From: Prevotella sp. UBA4339
GTDB taxonomy: Bacteria; Bacteroidota; Bacteroidia; Bacteroidales; Bacteroidaceae
Assembly (NCBI GenBank): GCA_002393725.1
Contig: DGTJ01000071.1
Location: 1-16,501, forward strand
DNA length: 16,501 bases
Direction of reading: 5' to 3'
This document shows positions 1 to 6,372 of this stretch, in pieces. Under the pieces are notes generated by a model, which did not search any database, was not told the DNA's origin, and saw nothing but the letters and a program-made list of their open reading frames with translations. Positions within the stretch are counted from its first letter, which is position 1, and the number at the start of each line of letters is the position of its first letter. The translations under genes were made by a program, and so were the position numbers.

Positions 1-32
1 CATAACTTTGTTGTCGTTCATAATAAGTTTGT

Positions 33-1622
33 TTAAATGATATTTAATACGATAATTGATTTTGCTGGAATCTTAACTGTGAGGACACCTTTCTTCAGCT
101 TGGCATCCTTGTAGTCTTTAGGAGAAACGACATCAGGATTTTTGAAGTCGTTGTAGTCAGCTGCATTCTTAGACGTGAGTATGCGGCCGCTGACGCTCTT
201 TGCCTTGAATCCCTCGATATTGAAGTCGATGGTCTGTGCCTTGTCGAGCGACACGTTGGTGATGGCAAGAACGATGCCTCCATCCTGAGTCTTGGCAGCA
301 GAAGCGGAGAGGAGAGGGCAGGGGCGTGTGCTGTTGTCAGCCGTCTTTGCCTTTTCCTTGAAATACTCCTTGCTGCACTGGATGGTCTCGCTCTGCAAAT
401 CTACTGGCAGATAGGTGGCCTCCTGGAATGGGGTGTACATCTGGAACACGTGATAGGTTGGAGTGAGCACCATGTGGCCTGTGCCTTCCTGATCGGTGAG
501 GATCATTGACTGAAGCACGTTTACCACCTGGGCAATGTTGGCCATCTTCACACGGTCGGTGTACTTGTGGAACACATTGAGGCTCAGTGCTGCCACGAAG
601 GCATCGCGAAGAGCATTCTGCTGGTAGAGGTGTCCAGCGATGGTGCCTGGCTCCTCATCCCACCAAGTGCCCCATTCGTCGACGAGCAGGCCTATCTTGT
701 TCTGAGGGTCTTTCTCGTCCATGATAGCCTTGTGCTTCTTGATCACTTCCTCGATCTCGAGACACTTGCCAAGAGCCCAGTAGTACTGGTCGGTATCGAA
801 GTTGATGGCAGAGCCCTTAGGACCATTCCACCCGGTGCAGGTGTAGTAATGCAGTGAGATGCCTTGCATCTGACGACCGATGTTCTCCATCAGCACCTTT
901 GTCCAGTTGTAGTCGTAGTCGCTGGCACCCGAGGCGATGCGGTAGAGCTTGTTGTCACCCTGATCGCGAAGGTAGGTGTTGAACTTACGATACTCGTTGG
1001 AGTAATAGTCGGGGCGCATGTTTCCGCCACATCCCCATGCCTCGTTGCCTATACCGAAGTACTTCACGTGCCAGGCCTTCTCACGACCGTTCTGTCTGCG
1101 CAGACGAGCCATAGGAGTGTCACCGTCGGATGTCATATACTCCACCCACTGAGCCATCTCCTTGACAGTGCCAGAGCCTACATTACCGCTGATATACGGC
1201 TCGCAGCCCAGCATCTCACAGAGATTGAGGAACTCATGCGTTCCAAAGGAGTTGTCCTCGATGGTACCGCCCCAGTTGTTGTTACGCAATGAGGGGCGCT
1301 GAGACTTAGGGCCAATGCCGTCCATCCAGTGATAGTCGTCAGCGAAGCATCCTCCCGGCCAGCGTAGAACGGGAATCTTCAGAGCCTTCAGGGCCTCGAA
1401 CACATCCTTGCGGTAGCCGTTGATGTTTGGTATCTGAGAGTTCTCGCCCACCCAGAGACCACCATAGATACAGCTTCCGAGGTGCTCAGAGAACTGGCCG
1501 TAGATCTCCTTGTTGATCTTCGCACCAGCCTTGTCAGCATGTATGGTAGCCTTGACGTTGTCAGCAGCTGATGCTCCGATGGCAAAAGCTGATATTGATA
1601 ATGCTAAAAACAGTCTCTTCAT
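33..1622 (-). CDS. Secreted GH51 alpha-L-arabinofuranosidase
   Basis: This glycoside hydrolase family 51 enzyme removes terminal alpha-L-arabinofuranosyl residues from arabinan, arabinoxylan or arabinogalactan fragments. The 529-residue protein begins with a clear signal peptide: MKR, a hydrophobic stretch at residues 4-15, and a likely cleavage site after ASA near residue 19. It therefore probably works in the periplasm or beyond, whereas many GH51 enzymes are cytoplasmic. The TIM-barrel core shows the family landmarks: VLRWPGGCFADDYHW at about 85-99, the acid/base glutamate E194 in GIGNEAW, and the nucleophile E316 in LLVDEW. A beta-rich C-terminal domain follows from about residue 400. The gene is the last of the arabinose operon visible here and starts only 9 bases after the kinase stop. 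A GGTAT stretch lies just before the ATG. Family assignment is very secure; the natural substrate is inferred. Confidence 0.95.
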   Translation of the reverse strand: MKRLFLALSISAFAIGASAADNVKATIHADKAGAKINKEIYGQFSEHLGSCIYGGLWVGENSQIPNINGYRKDVFEALKALKIPVLRWPGGCFADDYHWMDGIGPKSQRPSLRNNNWGGTIEDNSFGTHEFLNLCEMLGCEPYISGNVGSGTVKEMAQWVEYMTSDGDTPMARLRRQNGREKAWHVKYFGIGNEAWGCGGNMRPDYYSNEYRKFNTYLRDQGDNKLYRIASGASDYDYNWTKVLMENIGRQMQGISLHYYTCTGWNGPKGSAINFDTDQYYWALGKCLEIEEVIKKHKAIMDEKDPQNKIGLLVDEWGTWWDEEPGTIAGHLYQQNALRDAFVAALSLNVFHKYTDRVKMANIAQVVNVLQSMILTDQEGTGHMVLTPTYHVFQMYTPFQEATYLPVDLQSETIQCSKEYFKEKAKTADNSTRPCPLLSASAAKTQDGGIVLAITNVSLDKAQTIDFNIEGFKAKSVSGRILTSKNAADYNDFKNPDVVSPKDYKDAKLKKGVLTVKIPAKSIIVLNII

Positions 1623-1631
1623 AATTATACC

Positions 1632-3221
1632 TTATTTATTATCCACAGCAGCTTGCTCTACAGGCAGACAGCGCTTGTAGGTCTCGATATACTTCTCGAA
1701 GCCTGCAACATCCTCGGGAGTAGGAGCGATGCTGACACCGGTATTACCAGCGAATACCACTTTCTCCAGATAGTCTGCAAGGTTCAGCTTGTCAGGATTG
1801 TTAACGGCATAGCCTGCGAGGAGCGCGATACCCCATGCACCACCTTCGCCAGCTGTCTCCATCACAGAGATAGGACTGTTGAGTGCCGCAGCCAGCATAC
1901 GCTGACCAACGCCAGGAGTCTTGAAATATCCACCGTGACCGGTGATGCGGTCAACGCGAATCTTCTCCTCCTTGAAGAGGATGTCATTACCAATCTTAAG
2001 CACACCGATGGCACCATAGAGGTGGGCACGCATGAAGTTGGCGAGGTTGAACTTGTCGTTGGCAGAACGCAGGAACATCGGGCGTCCCTCGCTCAGACCA
2101 GTCACAGGCTCACCGCTGACATAGTTGTATGCCATGAGTCCGCCACAGTCTGCATCACCCTCGAGAGCCTTATTGAAAAGCTTGCCGTAGAGCTCGTTCA
2201 TATCCACCTTGATACCAAGGAGTTGCTGATATTCCTTAAAGAGACCTACCCAGGCATTGATATCACTGGTGCAGTTGTTGCAGTGAACCATTGCCACAAG
2301 ACTTCCGTCAGGAGTAGTCACCATGTCGATCATCTCATAGGGCTTGCTCAGAGGCTTCTCGAGAACAATCATCGAGAATGACGATGTGCCAGCGCTGACA
2401 TTACCAGTGCGCTGCTTAACGGCATTGGTAGCTACCATTCCCGTGCCTGCATCACCCTCAGGAGGACATACAGGAATGCCTGCCTTCAGATGGCCGCTGA
2501 CATCGAGCTTCTTTGCTCCCTCAGGAGTAAGGAATCCGGCATTCTCACCAGCATTGAGTGACTTGGGTAGGATGTCGAGAAGTTTCCAGGAGAATCCCTT
2601 CGGTGCGATGAGCTCGTCAAACTTCTTAACCATCTCAGCATCGTAGGTCTTGGTAGCAGGATCAACAGGAATCATACCTGAAGCATCGCCAACACCGAGG
2701 ACAAACTTACCGGTAACCTGCCAGTGAACGTAGCCTGCCAAGGTAGTGAGATACTTGATGTCGGAGACGTGCTCCTCATTGTCGAGAATAGCCTCATAGA
2801 GATGGCTGATGCTCCAACGGAGAGGAATATTGTAGTTGAAGAGCTTAGAGAGCTCAGCAGCAGCCTTTCCCGTGTTGGTGTTACGCCATGTGCGGAACGG
2901 CACCAGGATCTCCTGCTTCTCGTTGAAAGCCATATATCCGTGCATCATGGCCGAGAAGCCAATGGCTGCAAGAGCCTCTATCTCACAGTCATACTGCTTG
3001 GCAACATCCTTGCGTAGCTCTGCATAGCAGTCCTGCAGTCCGTACCATATAGCTTCGGTAGAGTAGGTCCACAGACCGTCTACCAACTGGTTCTCCCACT
3101 CATGTGATCCCTGTGCGATGGGCTTATTGTCCTCGTCGATGAGGACAGCCTTGATTCTTGTGGAACCGAATTCGATTCCCAAGATTGCTTTTCCAGCCTC
3201 GATTGTTTGTTTTGCAGTCAT
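1632..3221 (-). CDS. araB: FGGY-family carbohydrate kinase, probable L-ribulokinase
   Basis: This ATP-dependent sugar kinase is inferred to phosphorylate L-ribulose to L-ribulose 5-phosphate, the step between AraA and AraD. The 529-residue protein has both FGGY domains. The N-terminal phosphate-binding motif is LGIEFGSTRIKAVLID (about 14-29), a substrate-loop motif SAMMHGY lies at about 90-96, the probable catalytic Asp257 is in PPEGDAGTGM, and an adenosine-binding segment GNVSAGTSSFSM lies at about 273-284. The C-terminal GHGGYFKTPGVGQ and GGAWGIALLAG segments are typical of the second domain. It does not look like classical enterobacterial AraB, and homology alone might label it xylulokinase. 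The araA/araD/araR setting and the lack of any other kinase in the cluster are why I favour ribulokinase. It is preceded by a structured 129-base leader (3222-3350), the longest gap inside the operon. Confidence 0.85.
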   Translation of the reverse strand: MTAKQTIEAGKAILGIEFGSTRIKAVLIDEDNKPIAQGSHEWENQLVDGLWTYSTEAIWYGLQDCYAELRKDVAKQYDCEIEALAAIGFSAMMHGYMAFNEKQEILVPFRTWRNTNTGKAAAELSKLFNYNIPLRWSISHLYEAILDNEEHVSDIKYLTTLAGYVHWQVTGKFVLGVGDASGMIPVDPATKTYDAEMVKKFDELIAPKGFSWKLLDILPKSLNAGENAGFLTPEGAKKLDVSGHLKAGIPVCPPEGDAGTGMVATNAVKQRTGNVSAGTSSFSMIVLEKPLSKPYEMIDMVTTPDGSLVAMVHCNNCTSDINAWVGLFKEYQQLLGIKVDMNELYGKLFNKALEGDADCGGLMAYNYVSGEPVTGLSEGRPMFLRSANDKFNLANFMRAHLYGAIGVLKIGNDILFKEEKIRVDRITGHGGYFKTPGVGQRMLAAALNSPISVMETAGEGGAWGIALLAGYAVNNPDKLNLADYLEKVVFAGNTGVSIAPTPEDVAGFEKYIETYKRCLPVEQAAVDNK

Positions 3222-3245
3222 AATTATTTATTTTGTTATGAAATA

Positions 3246-3328
3246 AATGTGAATAATGCGCAGAAATTTTTCCAGAAATATTAAGAAATAAATAATTATT
3301 CTTATTTCTGGCCAAAATTATTCACATT
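3246..3328. repeat. 12-base exact inverted repeat flanking the inner hairpin
   Basis: AATGTGAATAAT at 3246-3257 is the exact reverse complement of ATTATTCACATT at 3317-3328. The right copy also overlaps a short tandem: on the minus strand GAATAATGT is followed directly by GAATAATTT. These may be paired repressor half-sites or the outer part of an RNA stem. No link to a specific regulator can be shown from sequence alone. Confidence 0.5.
3272..3311 (-). repeat. Inner hairpin of the kinase leader
   Basis: Nine-base perfect arms (CCAGAAATA at 3272-3280 and TATTTCTGG at 3303-3311) enclose an AT-rich 22-base interior that can pair further, since AGAA and TTCT recur inside. The minus-strand RNA lacks a long T-tract right after the hairpin (it continues as AAAAATTTCTGC), so it is not a convincing intrinsic terminator. 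A stabilising or regulatory structure fits better. Confidence 0.6.
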
Positions 3329-3350
3329 ATTCTAATTTCTTTCATAAATA

Positions 3351-4892
3351 TTATTTCAGCGCTTTGTTAAGCATGTAATATATCTCATTGTTCTGGAGTT
3401 GCTGCTTGAACTCGCTGGTCTTAGTCTCCTTGTTGATGCGAACATACTCTATGCCCGTCATCTCAGCGAAGTCCTCCCAGTACTCTTCTGTGATGTCGTA
3501 AGAGAAAGCGCTGTGGTGAGTACCTCCTGCGAGGATCCATGCTCCTGCACCAATCTCGAATGTAGGCTGTGGAACCCAGAGGGCTGAAGCCACAGGAAGG
3601 TTTGGCATTGGCTTTGGCTCGATGCACTCCACCTCCTGAGAAATCAGGCGGAAGCGGTTGCCGAGGTCAACAACAGTGGCCTTGATACCACGGCCTACCT
3701 TAGATGTGAACACGAGGCGGGCTGTCTGCTGCTTGCGGATACCGATACCGAGGAAGTGAACCTCGAGCTTTGGCTTGTCGGTAGCGATGAGCGGACAAAC
3801 CTCGAGCATGTGGCTCTGCAGGCAAGACGAGCGGTCGCCAGCGAAGTTGAGGGTATAGTCCTCGAGGAAAGAGCATCCTGTGGGCAGGCCCTGAGAGATG
3901 ACCCAAAGAGTACGATAGAGACAAGCAGTCTTCCAGTCACCCTCGGCACCGAAGCCATAGCCTTCTGCCATCAGGCGCTGAGAGGCGAGGCCAGGGATCT
4001 GGTCGAAGCCGCAGAAGTCCGGAGCATCGATGTCTGCATCGCCAAGGTCGTCGAAGTTGGTCGTGAATGCTGTAGCACCCTCGTCCTTCAGTACGCGGCG
4101 CAGTGCTATCTCAGCCTTTGCTGCGTTCTTCACCTTCTGCCAGTAAACCTCTTCGCCCGACTCGTCGATCTTGATAGTGTACTCTTTCTTGTACTCCTCA
4201 ACGAGGGCATCAGCCTCTGCATCGGTAACCTTCTTGAAGTACTCCATCAGAGAAGATACAGGATAGTAGTCTACGTGATATCCCAGGCGCTGCTCGAACT
4301 CCACGCGGTCACCATCGGTAACAGCGACGTTGTTCATGTTCATACCGAACATCAGGCAGCGTACGTTCTTTGCGTCAGCCACACCTGCAGCAACGCGAGC
4401 CCAAACGGCAATCTTCTTCTGAGCCTCCTCGCTCTTCCAGTAGCCGCAAACCACCTTACGAGGAACACGCATACGTGTGCAGATATGTCCGAACTCGATA
4501 TCACCGTGAGCACTCTGGTTCAGGTTCATGAAGTCCATGTCCATTGTCTCCCAGGGGATCTCGGCATTATATTGTGTGTGGAAGTGGAGCAGAGGCTTCT
4601 GAAGGTCCTGAAGACCCTTGATCCACATCTTTGCAGGTGAGAAGGTGTGCATCCATGTGATGACACCTACGCACTTGTCATCATTGTTGGCAGCCTTCAT
4701 GACAGCCTCTACTTCCTTAGAGCTGTTGGCTGTACCCTTATATACCACTTTGATAGGAATGATACCACTGTCGTTAAGGCCAGCAACCATCTCCTTAGAA
4801 TGACCGTCAACAGCAACTACAGCGTCGCCTCCGTAAAGAAGCTGTGCACCAGTTACCCACCAAATCTCGTAATTATCAAATGCTTTAATCAT
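3351..4892 (-). CDS. araA: L-arabinose isomerase
   Basis: AraA interconverts L-arabinose and L-ribulose, the first cytoplasmic step of arabinose catabolism, with Mn2+ or a similar metal. At 513 residues it is close to the usual length of about 500. The metal and catalytic positions known from the E. coli enzyme are all present: E317 in GAEGDWKTA, E344 in SFLEDYT, H361 in SHMLEVCP, and the C-terminal His pair H459/H460 in GGTHHSAFS. The segment QIPGLASQRLMAEGYGFG (about 298-315) is strongly typical of the family. It starts with ATG 33 bases after the araD stop, in an AT-rich spacer without a Shine-Dalgarno match, which is normal for Bacteroidetes. It is cotranscribed with araD upstream; the kinase follows after a structured gap. 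I see no defects. Confidence 0.98.
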   Translation of the reverse strand: MIKAFDNYEIWWVTGAQLLYGGDAVVAVDGHSKEMVAGLNDSGIIPIKVVYKGTANSSKEVEAVMKAANNDDKCVGVITWMHTFSPAKMWIKGLQDLQKPLLHFHTQYNAEIPWETMDMDFMNLNQSAHGDIEFGHICTRMRVPRKVVCGYWKSEEAQKKIAVWARVAAGVADAKNVRCLMFGMNMNNVAVTDGDRVEFEQRLGYHVDYYPVSSLMEYFKKVTDAEADALVEEYKKEYTIKIDESGEEVYWQKVKNAAKAEIALRRVLKDEGATAFTTNFDDLGDADIDAPDFCGFDQIPGLASQRLMAEGYGFGAEGDWKTACLYRTLWVISQGLPTGCSFLEDYTLNFAGDRSSCLQSHMLEVCPLIATDKPKLEVHFLGIGIRKQQTARLVFTSKVGRGIKATVVDLGNRFRLISQEVECIEPKPMPNLPVASALWVPQPTFEIGAGAWILAGGTHHSAFSYDITEEYWEDFAEMTGIEYVRINKETKTSEFKQQLQNNEIYYMLNKALK

Positions 4893-4925
4893 GATTTTTA
4901 AAAAGTTTTTGAGTTAATATTGTTG

Positions 4926-5636
4926 TTAATGTTTCTGTCCTTTTTGTCCATAATAGGCGTTGGGACCATGCTTGCGCATATAGTGCTTCTCCACGAGGAG
5001 CGGATTCATCGTGAGCTCAGGGTTGACAGAGTATGCGATGAATGCCATCTTTGCACACTGCTCCATCACCTTTGCGTTGTACACGGCATTGTCGGGAGAC
5101 GTTCCCCATGAGAAGGGACCGTGATTCTTTACCAGTACGGCAGGAGTGTGGTCAGGATTGATCTTGCGGATATTCAGGATCTCGTCGACAATCACGTTAC
5201 CTGTCTCGAGCTCATAGTTACCCTTTACCTCTGCCTCAGTCATGTCTCTTGTGCAAGGGATATCCTGATAGAAATAGTCGGCATGTGTGGTTCCGATGTT
5301 TGGAATGTCACGTCCTGCCTGTGCAAAGGCTGTGGCATAGGTAGAGTGGGTGTGAACCACTCCCTTTATGTTAGGGAATGCCTTGTAGAGCACGAGGTGT
5401 GTAGGAGTGTCGGATGACGGGTTGAGGTCGCCTTCGACCACCTCACCGGTCTCCAGGCTTACCACTACCATGTCAGAAGCCTTCATGACGTCATAGTCAA
5501 CCCCAGAAGGCTTGATTACTACCAGACCGTTCTCGCGATCAATACCAGAAACGTTTCCCCATGTGAAGATAACGAGGTTCTGTTTTACCAAGTCAAGATT
5601 AGCCTTGAATACTTTTTCTTTTAATTCTTCGAGCAT
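4926..5636 (-). CDS. araD: L-ribulose-5-phosphate 4-epimerase
   Basis: AraD epimerises L-ribulose 5-phosphate to D-xylulose 5-phosphate, delivering arabinose carbon to the pentose phosphate pathway. It is a class II aldolase-fold zinc enzyme of 236 residues (E. coli AraD is 231), and key residues fall almost at E. coli numbering. D76 is in SSDTPTH, the zinc ligands H95 and H97 are in VVHTHSTYATAF, the catalytic D120 is in TTHADYF, the third zinc His H172 is in KNHGPFSWG, and Y229 is near the C terminus in NAYYGQ. The complete set argues for an active epimerase rather than the related fuculose-phosphate aldolase. It lies 25 bases after araR and 33 bases before araA, so it is clearly within one operon. 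Confidence 0.97.
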   Translation of the reverse strand: MLEELKEKVFKANLDLVKQNLVIFTWGNVSGIDRENGLVVIKPSGVDYDVMKASDMVVVSLETGEVVEGDLNPSSDTPTHLVLYKAFPNIKGVVHTHSTYATAFAQAGRDIPNIGTTHADYFYQDIPCTRDMTEAEVKGNYELETGNVIVDEILNIRKINPDHTPAVLVKNHGPFSWGTSPDNAVYNAKVMEQCAKMAFIAYSVNPELTMNPLLVEKHYMRKHGPNAYYGQKGQKH

Positions 5637-5661
5637 AATAGAATTTTGTCAGTTTGATTTG

Positions 5662-6339
5662 TTATAACTTGAATGAAGGTTCTTCATTGTAGATGCGCTT
5701 GTTGAACCGATATAAGGCAGCCCCGCGCTTGGAGCCCTTCTTGTCGATGAGCTCCGTCTTTTCAATGAAGTTCATTTCCTTGATTCGTTTGCGGAAATTT
5801 CGCTTATCGAGTTCCTCTCCATATACTGCCTCATATAGATGTTGCAGCTGAGTAAGGGTGAAGAGGCTTGGCAAGAGGCGGAATCCAACAGGTTCTGTAG
5901 AGAGTTTCTGCCGCATAAGCTTACGTGCCTTAAGAACCATCTCGTTATGGTCGGAGTAGAGACGTGGAATCTCATCGATGTTTACCCATTCTACTCCATG
6001 CTGCTTACGTAGTTGGTCATCATACTCATTGACGCTGATGAGAGCATAGTATGCAATAGATATCACCCTCTCTCCAGGGTCGCGGTCTACGCTTCCGAAG
6101 GCTCCCACTTGCCGCATGTAAAGATTCCGCAGTCCAGTAAGGTCGTAGAGCACACGGTTGGCAGCATCATCGATGCTCTCGTCGCCGCGAACGAAGCCTC
6201 CATAGAGGCTCCATTCACCACGACCAGGGTCCATCTGTCTCTTGCCTACCAGTATGCGCAACTTTCCTTCGTCAAAACCGAAGATGATGCAGTCTACCGA
6301 TACCCAGACCTTGGAATGTTCACCATAGAATCCTGTCAT
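5662..6339 (-). CDS. araR: Nudix-domain winged-helix arabinose regulator
   Basis: This is a transcription factor of the Bacteroidetes AraR type, with an N-terminal Nudix-fold sensor (about residues 8-145) and a C-terminal winged helix-turn-helix (about 150-215). The Nudix box spans G48-L70. Its spacing is intact, but the catalytic REUxEE core reads R-V-L-Y-D-L (R62-L67), so hydrolysis is unlikely and the domain probably binds a sugar. The wing region includes KRNFRKRIKEMNFIEKT (about 179-195), rich in basic residues as expected for DNA contact. In Bacteroides thetaiotaomicron the related protein is known to respond to L-arabinose. Here the gene sits inside the operon it presumably controls, between the symporter and araD, which implies autoregulation. 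The family call is strong; effector and targets are carried over from the family. Confidence 0.92.
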   Translation of the reverse strand: MTGFYGEHSKVWVSVDCIIFGFDEGKLRILVGKRQMDPGRGEWSLYGGFVRGDESIDDAANRVLYDLTGLRNLYMRQVGAFGSVDRDPGERVISIAYYALISVNEYDDQLRKQHGVEWVNIDEIPRLYSDHNEMVLKARKLMRQKLSTEPVGFRLLPSLFTLTQLQHLYEAVYGEELDKRNFRKRIKEMNFIEKTELIDKKGSKRGAALYRFNKRIYNEEPSFKL

Positions 6340-6372
6340 TTCTTACAATCCTATATATGATTCTTGGTCGGA

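Larger units (their letters stand above)
3222..3350 (-). promoter_or_regulatory. Structured AT-rich intergenic leader of the kinase gene
   Basis: This araA-kinase gap of 129 bases is four to five times longer than the other spacers in the operon and is rich in inverted repeats. Outer arms TTATGAAA (3236-3243) and TTTCATAA (3340-3347) and inner arms CCAGAAATA (3272-3280) and TATTTCTGG (3303-3311) share the same centre. A 12-base exact inverted pair (AATGTGAATAAT 3246-3257; ATTATTCACATT 3317-3328) lies between them. A minus-strand TAATTTTG at 3313-3320 matches the Bacteroidetes -7 box TAnnTTTG but has no good -33 partner. Possible roles are an RNA processing or stabilising hairpin, an attenuator, a repressor site, or an internal promoter. 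The repeats are seen directly; the role is inference. Confidence 0.55.

Noticed and set aside
1..21. Possible start of a next minus-strand gene (ATG at 21-19, then N-D-N-K-V-M)
   Set aside because: Only seven codons are visible, with no ribosome site and no recognisable sequence, so a gene cannot be supported.
3124..3315. Possible 63-codon leader ORF overlapping the kinase start
   Set aside because: It would need a TTG start inside the hairpin, has no ribosome site, and runs into the kinase gene in another frame. It is better seen as chance.
3756..4640. Long plus-strand open frame (294 codons) opposite araA
   Set aside because: It lies wholly antisense to an intact, motif-complete araA. It shows no recognisable domain and is explained by the codon composition of the real gene.
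4893..4925. AAAAACTTTTT palindrome between araD and araA as a terminator
   Set aside because: The stem is five A-T pairs with a one-base loop and cannot form a stable hairpin. It sits in a normal operon spacer.
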